A DNA stretch of 64,000 nucleotides from NCBI GenBank assembly GCA_032622095.1, contig CP136061.1, forward strand, positions 17,362,991 through 17,426,990. The letters are read 5' to 3'. Below the pieces are notes generated by a model. The model was not told the origin of the DNA and ran no database searches. It saw only the letters and a program-made list of their open reading frames with translations. Below, in pieces: positions 34,447 to 46,866 of this stretch. Numbering within the stretch: the first letter of the stretch is position 1; each line of letters begins with the position of its first letter. A program made the position numbers and the translations under genes. This stretch comes from Siphonodentalium dalli (taxonomy: Eukaryota > Mollusca > Scaphopoda > Gadilida > Siphonodentaliidae).

Positions 34447-37400
34447 TTAAGGTTACAGTGAAGTAATTCGATTGGTAGCGCCCTCCAACGGATTTTGGAC
34501 CAAGATGCAATAGAGAATTAAAAAAATTCTGGGCTCTGGTTGGTTAATAGTAGTTTCGATATTTAAACATATAAAATACATGCAATCACTCCTCTTGAAA
34601 TTTCAGACTCCAAACAAAACATTGGCACATTGTAAAGCACGTGGTTCCTAGATTGAATTTTTTTGGTGTGAAGTAAAAAATGTAAATATTTTTTTCATGC
34701 AACTCTGACTCTAGATTATAAATCCCAAATTTAAAGTTACATTCCATGCGCGGCGATATAATTTTTTTCATGCAGAAACTTTGCGCAGATGCCAATCCTG
34801 GTGATCATGTAGTCATTTATCACAATCCATGGATATTCAGGGCTGCAGGCCATTATATGTTAACACTGAGGCCTATGGGAAATAATTACTTCACTGTAAC
34901 CTAAAGCACAAAAAATATCATTTTTCTAATTTGGGCCTAGTGGTGGGTTTCCTATCAGTATTGACCAACAAACAATTAGGGAACTTGTAGCACATGGCAT
35001 ATTATATTATTTGAGTCGGTGATAATCAACGAGAAGCCAATATTAACCCATATGGGGCAATTTTTGCTTCAAATTTTCACCTCGAAATCTCCCTTTTTTG
35101 TCCGTTATGAGCACATATGTGTACCTTTAATGAATGTCATGGTAACCATTCACGCGCTGAACATCGAGGGTCAGTACAAAACTGAAATAAAGGCTTTCCG
35201 ACGAGCCATAAGAGCAAACTACATCGCTGTCTGTGGTAGGTCTCTAATATTTGATGTAAAACATGGCCAGTGCAGGGTTAAATGGCAGACAATTAGTATG
35301 CTTGAGGTGGCTTGTCGACAAAACGTGTAACACGGTGGTGTGTTTGGGTGATGTGGCTGTTTCCATGCACATACATGTAGGCACACAATAATTCTGCTGC
35401 ACTCAAAACTTCAGTTTTATGCCAACATTTCGTTTACCAGAACTCAGAATTGAATAAGTGCGCCCAATTCAAGCTCCAGCGTGTCCATGTTCATAAAGCG
35501 AACCGTCGTCCATATTTTCTCAGAGATAAATCGGTCAGCTATAACACCAGTGATGGGTATATATGCTACCATCGTTTACTTTATCGACCTGGACCTTACA
35601 TGGTGACTTTTCGTGTTCATTTTAAGATATTTTGTGTTGCAATTGTAAACAGGGGTGGGGTCAGGAAAGGGTTAATACGACGAAAACAAAGTCATGGATA
35701 GAGATTTTGTATTTTATTTTCAAATGTGAAGAGTCCAGGGACCAATGTGTGTCATTTTCAGATGGCATGTCATTAACCCTGTTGTCACTTTAGGTTACAG
35801 TGAAGTAATTCGATTGGTAGCGCCCTCCAACGGATTTTGGACCAAGATGCAATAGAGAATTAACAAAAATCTGGGCTCTGGTTGGTTAATAGTAGTTTCG
35901 ATATTTAAACATATAAAATATATGCAATCACTCCTCTTGAAATTTCAGACTCCAAACAAAACATTGGCACATTGTAAAGCACGTGGTTCCTAGATTGAAA
36001 TTTTTTGGTGTGAAGTAAAAAATGTAAATATTTTTTTCATGCAACTCTGACTCTAGATTATAAATCCCAAATTTAAAGTTACATTCCATGCGCGGCGATA
36101 TAATTTTTTTCATGCAGAAACTTTGCGCAGATGCCAATCCTGGTGATCATGTAGTCATTTATCACAATCCATGGATATTCAGGGCTGCAGGCCATTATAT
36201 GTTAACACTGAGGCCTATGGGAAATAATTACTTCACTGTAACCTAAAGCACAAAAAATATAATTTTTCTAATTTGGGCCTAGTGGTGGGTTTCCTATCAG
36301 TATTGACCAACAAACAATTAGGGAACTTGTAGCACATGGCATATTATATTATTTGAGTCGGTGATAATCAACGAGAAGCCAATATTAACCCATATGGGGC
36401 AATTTTTGCTTCAAATTTTCACCTCGAAATCTCCCTTTTTTGTCCGTTATGAGCACATATGTGTACCTTTAATGAATGTCATGGTAACCATTCACGCGCT
36501 GAACATCGAGGGTCAGTACAAAACTGAAATAAAGGCTTTCCGACGAGCCATAAGAGCAAACTACATCGCTGTCTGTGGTAGGTCTCTAATATTTGATGTA
36601 AAACATGGCCAGTGCAGGGTTAAATGGCAGACAATTAGTATGCTTGAGGTGGCTTGTCGACAAAACGTGTAACACGGTGGTGTGTTTGGGTGATGTGGCT
36701 GTTTCCATGCACATACATGTAGGCACACAATAATTCTGCTGCACTCAAAACTTCAGTTTTATGCCAACATTTCGTTTACCAGAACTCAGAATTGAATAAG
36801 TGCGCCCAATTCAAGCTCCAGCGTGTCCATGTTCATAAAGCGAACCGTCGTCCATATTTTCTCAGAGATAAATCGGTCAGCTATAACACCAGTGATGGGT
36901 ATATATGCTACCATCGTTTACTTTATCGACCTGGACCTTACATGGTGACTTTTCGTGTTCATTTTAAGATATTTTGTGTTGCAATTGTAAACAGGGGTGG
37001 GGTCAGGAAAGGGTTAATACGACGAAAACAAAGTCATGGATAGAGATTTTGTATTTTATTTTCAAATGTGAAGAGTCCAGGGACCAATGTGTGTCATTTT
37101 CAGATGGCATGTCATTAACCCTGTTGTCACTTTAGGTTACAGTGAAGTAATTCGATTGGTAGCGCCCTCCAACGGATTTTGGACCAAGATGCAATAGAGA
37201 ATTAACAAAAATCTGGGCTCTGGTTGGTTAATAGTAGTTTCGATATTTAAACATATAAAATATATGCAATCACTCCTCTTGAAATTTCAGACTCCAAACA
37301 AAACATTGGCACATTGTAAAGCACGTGGTTCCTAGATTGAAATTTTTTGGTGCGAGGTAAAAAAAATGTCAATATTTTTTCATGCAATTTTTTTCATGCA

Positions 37401-37526
37401 GAAACTTTGCGCAGATGCCAATCCTGGTGATCATGTAGTCATTTATCACAATTCATGGATATTCTGCAGGCCATTATATGTTAACACTGAGACCTATGGG
37501 AAATAATTACTTCACTGTAACCTTAA
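34447..37526. mobile_element. composite, tandemly duplicated TTAA-flanked element
   Basis: TTAA at 34447-34450 and 37523-37526 flank the whole insert, which interrupts the acceptor array. Three copies of a MITE with GGTTACAGTGAAGTAATT inverted ends lie at 34451-34902, 35793-36243 and 37135-37522 (the last has an internal deletion of about 60 bases). Two 890-base spacers, 34903-35792 and 36244-37134, are almost identical. The duplicated unit of about 1342 bases is probably the product of unequal exchange between flanking MITEs. The spacer's small frames (such as 35019-35330) match no family that I recognise. Confidence 0.85.
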
Positions 37527-38402
37527 AGGGCGATAACTACGCTAATATAGTCTGATCAATCTATTATGAGCTATCTGATTCACTGTCGTTCCGAACACCC
37601 TGAAATAAATCATAAGTTAAACTGTCCTATAAAGGGGGATAACTACGCTAAAATAGTCTGATCAATCTATTATGAGCTATCTGATTCACTGTCGTTCCGA
37701 ACACCCTGAAATAAATCAGAAGTTAAACTGTCCTATAAAGGGGGATAACTACGCTAAAATAGTCTGATCAATCTATTATGAGCTATCTGATTGACTGTCG
37801 TTCCGAACACCCCTGAAATAAATCAGAAGTTAAACTGTCCTATAAAGTGGGATAACTACGCTAAAATAGTCTGATCAATCTATTATGAGCTATCTGATTC
37901 ACTGTCGTTCCGAACACCCCTGAAATAAATCAGAAGTTAAACTGTCCTATAAAGGGGGATAACTACGCTACAATAGTCTGATCAATCTATTATGAGCTAT
38001 CTGATTCACTGTCGTTCCGAACACCCCAGAAATAAATCAGAAGTTAAACTGTCCTATAAAGGGGGATAACTACGCTAAAATAGTCTGATCAATCTATTAT
38101 GAGCTATCTGATTCACTGTCGTTCCGAACACCCCTGAAAATAAATAAGAAGTTAAACTGTCCTATAAAGGGGGATAACTACGCTAAAATAGTCTGATCAA
38201 TATATTATGGGCTGTCTGACTCACTGTCGTGCCGAACACCCCTGAAATAAAGCAGAAGTTACACTGTCCCATGAAGGGCGATAACTACGCTGATCAATCT
38301 ATTATGGGCTGTCTGACTCACTGCTGTCCCGAACATCCCTGAACTAAATCGGAAGTTACACTGTCCCATAAAGCGCGATAACCAAACTAAAATGGTCTGA
38401 TC
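37527..38402 (-). repeat. splice-acceptor minisatellite, distal block
   Basis: About eight more copies of the 107-base unit, the same as beside exon 3. Most keep the CAG/GGGTGTTCGGAACGACAG boundary. One copy (near 38030) has lost the AG (CTG in its place). The array was continuous before the TTAA element inserted. Confidence 0.88.
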
Positions 38403-38824
38403 AATACTCGCCATTGACTGCAGTTATCGGAAAATTGCATCGTATATAGGTATGGAGACTTGTCCGGAAAAGTTTCTATCAATTAATATAACTTTTATTT
38501 ATAATTTTTTATCCCGTTATAGCAGGATCAATCAAGGAAAAATGCATTTAGATTCCACCACGATCTGACGATCAAAATACACCACAATTATATGCCTGTA
38601 TACACCACAATTATATGCTTTTTAGTTAAATGATATACACAATCTTCAGTATTATCTATTTATTTACAAAATTTATAGCTATCTGTAATCTTGAAATCCG
38701 GATTTATAAAACAAAATATGTTGTTATAATTGTCCGGAAGAGCTGTCGTCTGCCATCTTTTATAGAGGACAGTTTCGATTATATATCATTTCGCAATGTG
38801 GTTCACAGTTTATGGTTTCTTCTT

Positions 38825-39300
38825 ATCTCCCATAACGTGATTAGTGCCAGTAATGACGTCATCAATGACCCCACACATGGACAGTTCTGACCTCCCATAA
38901 GTTTATTAGCGGCATTAATGACGTCATCAATGAACCCACACATGGACAGTTCTTACCTCCCATAACAATATTAGCGGCATTAATGACGTCATCAATGACC
39001 CCACACATGGAGAGTTCTTACCTCCCATAACTTTATTAGCGGCATTAATGAAGTCATCAATGACCCCACACATGGACAGTTCTTACCTCCCCGAACTGTA
39101 TTAGCGTCATTAATGACGTCATCAATGACCCCACACCTGGAGGATTCTTACCTCCCATAACTTTAATGGCGTCATTACTGACGTAATCAATGGCCCCACA
39201 CATGGACAGTTCTTACCGCCCATAGCTTTATTAGCGTCATTAATGACGTCATCAATGACACCACACCTGGACAGTTCTTACCTCCCAGAACTTTATTAGC
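38825..39300 (-). repeat. 65-base splice-donor minisatellite continuous with exon 2
   Basis: The unit spans the last bases of exon 2, the donor and the first intron bases. GTAAGA donors have their first intron base at 39281 (real), 39216, 39151, 39086, 39021 and 38956, exactly 65 apart. The next two have decayed (GTCAG at 38891, AT for GT at 38826). Each unit also repeats ATTAATGACGTCATCAATGA, which contains a CRE-like TGACGTCA. Confidence 0.92.
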
Positions 39301-39416
39301 GTCATCAATGGCACCACACGTGGACAGGTCTGCATCAATGAGCTTCCCGGGCAAAGCATCTAGCGTCCTCTTCGTAGCCAAGTGCGGCAACCCACAGTCA
39401 TCATATATATTGTAAC
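39282..39416 (-). CDS. receptor exon 2: first Venus-flytrap domain, first helix-strand region
   Basis: Residues 86-130. Joined to exon 1 it reads VRFGYNIYDDCG, the hallmark GYEIYDTCG-like motif of ANF-receptor ligand domains, then LPHLATKRTLDALPG and LSTCGAIDDANKVLG. Acceptor CTTTGCACAG, donor GGGAG/GTAAGA, phase 1 at both ends. Its 3' end is the source or product of the 65-base array. Confidence 0.88.
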
Positions 39417-39982
39417 CTGTGCAAAGAAGAGTGACCACCCTTGGTTAAGTGGCCTTGTAATGTATGTTATACACAGAACGACATGAGTGTGTTATTGGGT
39501 TTGTTGATACGACACGCATGATAGCGCGGAATGATACAATGAGAAGCGCAGCCTCAAGTTCTATCCTTCCGCAATGGCACAAGTGCCGTATAAACAAACC
39601 CATTAACACAAGTGTCGTTCTGTGTTTATTACATATCACCCGTCCTAGAATGCGTGCATTCGAAATTACAGGCTAACAACGTGTATTTAGGCACATACGG
39701 GGCTTGTTTTGTCAATGTGTGTTGATGCTTTCATTTCTAGTTTCACTGTTATGGTTGAGGCGCACGTCATATACGTCATTTTGGCGTCAAGGAGAGACAG
39801 ACGTTCCATACATGTGAAAATATGAAACAGCAATAACATTGTATTTATAGGATCAAGAGTGTAATAAAGAATAATTATAGTGTATATATAATACTATATA
39901 TGTATTGCAGAACACCAAATATACAGTGACAAGTTACATAATGATTAAAGATTGTCTATCTCTTCGAAAACATGTTTTATAT

Positions 39983-40686
39983 AGTTTCCGGCGGTTTTAA
40001 ATAACAACTATGAGTCGAAGACCCGATGACCGAAAACGCTGCTTCTATCAATTAATATTTTTTTCATATCGGTATTTTTTTTATATAACGCGATAATCAA
40101 GTGGGACATTTTTTGTTAACATTTGCTAGAATTTTTAGATATAGTTATCCCGCATGCCACGCTCTGAACAAACGCGAGCCTTAAAATGTCCCAAAAAAAA
40201 AATAAAATACAAATACAAATGTCCCAAATTGGTTGTATGCATATTATACCAGAACATTCGAAATTATTATCATTCTTAATTGATATAAGCGTATCTTGAC
40301 AGAGGTATTCGATTTATATTTATTATTTTGTACCCATAAAACTATATAAAAACTTGTTATAGGAAGAGATAGACCATCTTGTATTCGATTCATCTGTATT
40401 ATTTTATACCGAGGAATCTATATAAAACTTGTTGATGGAAGAGACAGATTATTTTATATTCGATTGATATTTATTATCTTTTACCCATGAAACTATCTAA
40501 AAGTTGTTATAGGAAGAGATAGACCATCTTGTATTCCATTCTTATTTATTATTGTATACGATATACAACTGAGAGCGAGAGAGAGAGAGAGAAGAGAGAG
40601 AGGGGGGAGAGAGAGAAGAGAGAGAGAAGAGAGAGAGAGAGAGGAGAGAGAGAGGGAGAGAGAGAGAGAGAGGGGAGAGAGAGAAC

Positions 40687-40754
<68 letters not shown>

Positions 40755-40823
40755 CCATCTTGTATTCGATTCGTATTTATTATTGTATACTATATACAAC
40801 TGAGAGCGAGAGAGAGAGAGAGA

Positions 40824-40862
<39 letters not shown>

Positions 40863-40907
40863 ATCTTGTATTTATTATTGTATACTATATACAACTGAGA
40901 GCGAGAG

Positions 40908-40943
<36 letters not shown>

Positions 40944-41011
40944 TAGATATACCATCTTGTATTCGATTCGTATTTATTATTGTATACTATATACAACTGA
41001 GAGCGAGAGAG

Positions 41012-41092
<81 letters not shown>

Positions 41093-41095
41093 ATC
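39983..41095. mobile_element. decayed foldback element (copy 3) with GA microsatellite arrays
   Basis: The head (39983-40330) resembles 3160 and 25236, with GAAGACCCGATG and CTTCTATCAATTAATATT. Three or four copies of a 60-base unit with GGAAGAGATAGACCATCTTG follow. From 40566 each unit carries a GA-rich microsatellite after ATACAACTGAGAGCGAGAG, so the microsatellite has become part of the repeat unit (to about 41095). Confidence 0.7.
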
Positions 41096-42109
41096 TTGTA
41101 TTCGAATGATATTTATTATGCAGCCATAAATTAAATTTATATTAAATTAATACATTTTATTTAAGAAATGAAGTGGGTGTGTGTTACGAAGTAATGTGGA
41201 TTAGCTGGATTTTGAACTGACAACGGGTAGAATGGGTCGATTAAAACACAATTTGGTGTGATTTGAATGCGATTGTTGATGGCGCGAATATTTTATCTTC
41301 GCCTTCCACAGCGCAACGGAACATTTTCAGTGGACGATCCGGTAGTTTTTGGTGTTTGTTTACATAATAAACAATACAAACGTGACGATAGCATGCAATG
41401 TACGCGATATTTATGATTGGTATAAGAACAAAATATGTCTATTGTATAATATTATTTCTGCTTATGGCGGTTTTTAGCGGATGTGACCATTTTAACAGCA
41501 ATACCCACCGCTAAGCCCGCCCGTATTTTTTTTTTATAACGTTTTCTTATATTTATATAGCTGTTTGATGATTTATTCCGATAAAAAGCTGAGTGTATTG
41601 TTATTTATTTTCACAAAATCTGCCGAGAATTTGAGACTAGCCCACGCAGCACATTAAGTCAGCCCAATTTAATATTTCCAAGCACTTACACATAATAACG
41701 TGATCGATATAACTATCTGACTTCAGATGCAATTCAGCTGAACTTTGAAAAACACGCCCAATAATTCTGCTGACCGCTTTTAGTGATTAGTCAAAAAATT
41801 GTGCCATCGTCTTCGTGTTACGGTCTGTGTGTTATTGGGGGGGGGGGGGGGTCTGTGTGTTATTAGGATAAGAAAGGTCCAATTGGCAGTTGACCACTCA
41901 CTTACTATTTAGTGTAACACAGACGGGTTATATGTTAATATTTTTAGATAACCTGTTACCTGAACTTTTACATAAGACGTCTTCGACTCAAATGAATTGT
42001 TTCCCTTTATATTATTACCTGTGTTTTTACCTGTGTTCTTCGGGACTCTTATAAGCTTTCGATTGTATTGGCCAATTGTCGTAGTATAACATATATTTGC
42101 TCTATTTAC

Positions 42110-42480
42110 AGTGCGCTCAAGTCAGAATACATAGCAGAATTTGTTTGGCTTGCCTCGCCACTGGTCATTTAAAATTGATTTAAAATCATTCACCGAACCG
42201 GCCGACACAAATGTTCAGGGAGACTGTTCCAATTGTTTGTACTTCTGGCTGCAAAGTTGTTCTTGCATAAAGTGGTTTCATATCCTTTCTTCCTAATCTT
42301 CTTACTGTGACCTCTTGTTTTGCTTCCTCCGGTATCTGTGTATAACTCCATCGTTTTCAGCTTGACTTCATCCTTCTTCTGCATATCTTGTACATTTTGA
42401 ATCATATCGATCCTCTTTCTTCGATATTCTAAAGTTGGTAATCCCAGTTCTTTGATTCTGTCTTCATTATCGATATTACA
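42110..42480 (-). pseudogene. LINE reverse-transcriptase C-terminal fragment
   Basis: Minus-strand translation gives MELYTDTGGSKTRGHSKKI, a KNNFAARSTNNWNSLPEHLC-like stretch and, after a frame change, LNDQWRGKPNKFC-like residues. The TRGHSKK and NNWNSLPE motifs are typical of the region after the reverse transcriptase in Jockey/CR1/RTE-type elements. Frame breaks and short length make it a relic. Confidence 0.7.
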
Positions 42481-44399
42481 TCGTTGTTATCACGTGGTAA
42501 ATTAATGAATAAATCCTTCTGTTCATAATCATGATTGTTCTCACTGAGAACAAATCGCCCGTGCAGTTTCTCAACATATATATGTGAACCAAAACATGGT
42601 GACCAATTGTGCCTTGTTGTTAAGTCGCATTTAAATGTACACTCGAATGATGATACGTTGTGTGTCCAGGAATGTTGAAATTGGGAAAATCAAACATGCA
42701 TTGAATTCATATCGTTATCAAAGTGTGAATAATAGGGTGGCTAAACAATGAGAGGGGTGTGTCATACATTGCAGTCACTGAAGCGATACGGTATGCGGAA
42801 AGTTTAAATGTTTAAGTAATACCAGAGTTCAACTCGATTAACCCATATGATGTTTGGGATCAATTGGATAAAACAGACTGCCGGACATGCCGAAGTATTT
42901 AGTGACGCAATGAGTAAAATGCTGCCGACAGACATGTTTTTTTCATCGAATATCATTCAAATTCGATATATCCTAATTAAAGTGATTCCAAACATGTCTG
43001 TAAATTTTTACAACATTTCGCCAATAATTTTATGGGCGGCAGGGTGTTCTGGTGGATTAAAATGTGAAATCCAAGATGGGCACTGGCGGCCATGTTTTGT
43101 AAAACACAATTCATTAAAGAAAAAATGGTATTCGGCCATCTAGAGGTAATCCCCATGCTCTATATAAAGTGTTGTGACGATCGAATGAGGATATGACATG
43201 CATGGCGTGCCGACGGAAATTGTTGACGGATTCAATGACAATAGCTCAAACTTGAATTTGTCAAATTGGTCTAAAACGGATTACGTATGTCAATGAGCTT
43301 ATATGCTATAGGTAATATCACGGTCGAGAAAATAATTCTGAGCGACCGTGCAACTATATCGTAAAGGTGAATAATAATATACATGAAACACTGTGTGTTG
43401 AGTAGAGATAATCTAATAATATACATGTAGCACTGTGTGTTGAGTAGAGATAATCTTCCACGAGAGGTAATGGTTTAATCGGTCCAAGTAGACTCATTAA
43501 CCAAGTATAGCTGTGAGGGACAAAACTATAACTATGCATGGCATGGTAAATTTTAATGGCCAAGTATTACCAAAGTGTATCACAATAAACAGCCACACCT
43601 ATTATACATCGCAACTAGGGTGCGTGTGAAACCAGCCATAATTATAAAAACACTTTATGTTGTAACTGCGGTTTGCGTCTGTTTTGCCTATACCTTTCTC
43701 GATTTCCAAAATGTGATTACTAACAAGGAGTCTTATAAACATATTTTTCTCGCGCTGCGTGGCATCGGATACATATACATTGTATGTTCGAGTATCGTTA
43801 AAGAATCGGTATGATGTTGGTGGGTCGGACTGGGTCCTGCTGAATTTGATATGATGGCAGCCATTTACAAAATTATTTTCCACTTCAAATGCATTGTCCG
43901 ATAGTACAAAGATAGTACAAAGATAGTACAAAGATAGTACAAAGATAGTAGATATAGTTTGATGTGTTCCCGGATCTAGGATAAACTTCCTTTCCCCAGT
44001 GATTGTAACTGCTAAGGCTAAATGTATATAAGTAAGCACAATACGTGGGAGATATAAATGATATACTATATAAGAACATACACGCACAATTAACAAGATC
44101 TTATTCTTAATTAGTTATGACTGGTAGTAACCATTGTATAGTCTATAGGGATGGTCAAATCGGTATCATCCTACAGTACACAGTAGTATGATACACGTCA
44201 TAGGCAACATTATTATTCCCGTACACGACCATCATCACACTCACCACTGGACAACGGGACAGTATAGTTTGAAACTGAGATTTTTTTTTAATTTACTATT
44301 GGGCGCCTCCTTACGAACAGGTCTTGACTGAGAAATATGTTGCATACGTTACTTTTCCAAATGTTATAGTGCTATCCGCCAGATCTTCAAAAAGTTCCC

Positions 44400-44602
44400 A
44401 TAATGAGGTCCCCAGAGGGTGAATTTAGTACCAAATTCACCCTCTGGGACCTCATTCTGCTTACACCTCAGCAGAATGATGTTCCCAGAGGGTGAATTTG
44501 TTGATGCTAGCCCGCTATGTGGGGTAGCATCACTAAATTCACCCTCTGGGGACCTCATTCTGCAAATGACAGAGACCCTATTTCAAGGCTTGGTCCAGTC
44601 AG
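44400..44602. mobile_element. family A MITE, rearranged copy
   Basis: Two hairpins back to back (44404-44455 and 44470-44560), both built on AGAGGGTGAATTTAGT-like arms, without the usual 200-base interior. Probably an internal deletion. Confidence 0.75.
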
Positions 44603-44706
44603 GTGAAACATTATCTCTACGGGCGTAGCCAGAGTATGTATTTATGGTATGGTTTAAAGGCCCACATGTTTGTTACTTGAATGATTGAAAACATGAGTAC
44701 TTATAT

Positions 44707-45156
44707 CAAGCCTGCAAACAGCGTGTCTGTCATTTGCAGAATGAGGCCCACAGAGGGCGAATCTAGTGACGCTATCTCGATCAACGGGCTAGCGTCACCA
44801 AATTCACCCTCTGGGGACCTCAATCTACTTAGGCCCTCAACTACTATGGTAGACCTAGGATCAGAATTTAGTTCCCCAGTTGAAGTTGGTGATGTTAACC
44901 CATTGGGCGCCTCGATTATCAATTTTATCTTCTGCAAATTATTGGATATATAAACTTCCCAGAAGGGAAAACGTAACTAAAAACAAATTTAATTTGATAC
45001 TAGATACTTCCCAGAAGATGAGGCCTAAGCAGAATAAGGTCTCCAGATGGTGAATTTGCTGATGCTAGCCCGCTGTGCGGGATAACATCACTAAATTCAT
45101 CATCTGGGGTCTTAATTCTGCAAATGACAGACACACTATTTGAAGGCTTGCTGTAG
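44707..45156. mobile_element. family A MITE with a hairpin at each end, full copy
   Basis: Ends CAAGCCTGCAAACAGCGTG and the complement at about 45130-45156. Hairpins at 44735-44820 and 45020-45125. The interior matches 7250-7440 (ATGGTAGACCTAGG, CCAGTTGAAGTTGGTGAT). Confidence 0.82.
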
Positions 45157-45863
45157 ATCAGCTTCATCAGTGTGAACAGCATTCAAAAACAACAGATTCG
45201 TGACAGGGAAATGTGAATGTTGAGATATTCGTCAGTATTATTCATATAATCATGATTAAGAAGAATATAGCACACCCAGATGCATGTCATAATAAACTTG
45301 GTTAATTGTGTACCTATAATTTGCGGTCTGCTCATTGAGGCGGCAAGCGATTTCCATCGCGGAATATCGCAATTTGTTGTTTATATATCACCGAGCACCC
45401 CGGATCTTTATCGTTCCGGTACATTAACATATATCTGTCACCTTTACCAAACCTACATTGCAATTAACGATACATATAAATATATGAAATATTTCCGAGC
45501 AACTAGATTATAATAAGATTAAGCGTCTCTTAAACGTGTGGGCAACGTTTCCAGATAAATTAGTAACCGCGCGCATGATGAACAAGGTGCGACATGTTGG
45601 TTGGAATTTGTCACTGATTTGAATATATTTTATTGAACATCCCAACATACGTGCATCAAAACAAAGCAAGTTATACACAACAGCATGTTTCTTTTTGTGT
45701 CGTAATTGTATGGGGAGAGGGACAAATCAGTTGGTATAACCTGTACCCAAATTCTAAGCGTACATAAATGATATAATAATGTTAAACTAAAAATGAAACT
45801 AACTAAAGATGATCAATTATAAATATTTGTCACTCTCATTGTTTTTTTCTATATAAAGTAACC

Positions 45864-45985
45864 TGGGTTCCGAAAATTGTGATACAGTTACCCAGGTTCC
45901 GAAATTGTGATACAGTTACCCAGGTTACGAAATTTGTGATACAGTTACCCAGGTTCCGAAATTTGTGATACAGTTACCCATGTTC
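45864..45985. repeat. 29-base tandem array, 4 copies
   Basis: Units of GATACAGTTACCCAGGTTCC plus GAAATTTGT, nearly identical. Confidence 0.88.
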
Positions 45986-46112
45986 CAATCTTTCGTAAGC
46001 GAAGTTGTAATTGAAACACTCTGGGCCCTCGATTGTCGTACTGGCTCACTTCATCGGTCATTGAATACTATTATAATGTTATATCAGCAGACCGGCATGC
46101 GTATTGTATATT

Positions 46113-46276
46113 ATATAAGGATTAACTGTCATGTGGACTGTTTTTATGGAGATGTAACCGTGAGGTAAGTGGTCATGACTTGTGTAAAACCCGAAGGGTT
46201 TTACATACAAGTTATGACCACTTACCTCACGGTTACATCTCCATAAAAACAGTCCACATGACAGTTAATCCTTATA
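46113..46276. repeat. long near-perfect hairpin, arms of about 78 bases
   Basis: Left arm 46113-46190 and right arm 46198-46276 pair with only a few mismatches, with the tip at AACCCGAAGGGTT. Transcription either way would give a hairpin RNA of about 160 nt. No protein or terminal duplication was seen. Confidence 0.88.
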
Positions 46277-46715
46277 TTTATATACATTTAGCGAAAAAGC
46301 CACTTTTATAAATGTATGTAAATCTAAAAGTGTATCGTGACAAAACCAGCCCAAAATATCCCATAGCACCCTTGGCAAAAGTTAACAGGAACAATTTCTT
46401 TATATTGAAACCTGATGATTTAATTTAAGTCAATCCTGCGCGAGTCCAAATGCGCCCAAAACATTACGCGTTTTTCTTTCCGGTATCGATGACGTATCGA
46501 TGTAATTATGGGTTGCAGTTATGAGCTGTTGCGCGGTTACCGAGAAATAACTGCAACAAGTCACGTGGGCGCCGACCAATCGGAATGCTGGATTTAGTGA
46601 TAATCACACTTAGTATGTAAATATAATGGTATGAAGCAGACCGACCGACATATCGTATAATAACCCTATACCTGCTAGTCTCAAGAAAACGCAGAGAGGA
46701 CATTTTAATATAACA

Positions 46716-46866
46716 AAAATTTATATGGCAGCCAATTAATCTATCAATATGGTTAATTTATATGGCAGCCAATTAATCTATCAATATGGTTAATTTATAT
46801 GGCAGCCAATTAATCTATCAATATGGTTAATTTATATTGCAGCCAATTAATCTATCAATATGATTA
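46716..46866. repeat. 38-base tandem array, 4 copies
   Basis: Units of TTTATATGGCAGCCAATTAA followed by TCTATCAATATGGTTAA. The last copy has one or two changes. Confidence 0.9.

Larger units (their letters stand above)
34091..39281 (-). other. receptor intron 2, bounded by splice-site repeat arrays
   Basis: 5.2 kb. From its donor side it holds the 65-base donor array (38825-39300), unassigned AT-rich DNA (38403-38824), the 107-base acceptor array (37527-38402), the composite TTAA element (34447-37526) and the rest of the acceptor array down to exon 3. Confidence 0.88.

Noticed and set aside
35019-37043. Repeated frames of 103 and 83 codons in the composite element, considered as a transposase
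   Set aside because: They are short, show no DDE/DDD catalytic pattern that I can recognise, and occur twice only because the spacer is duplicated.
40529-41134. Arg/Glu-rich frames of 74-124 codons
   Set aside because: They are produced by the GA microsatellite.
43602-44096. 164-codon minus-strand frame in intron 1
   Set aside because: No recognisable domain, partly made of a GATAGTACAAA repeat, and inside an intron of the receptor without splice evidence.
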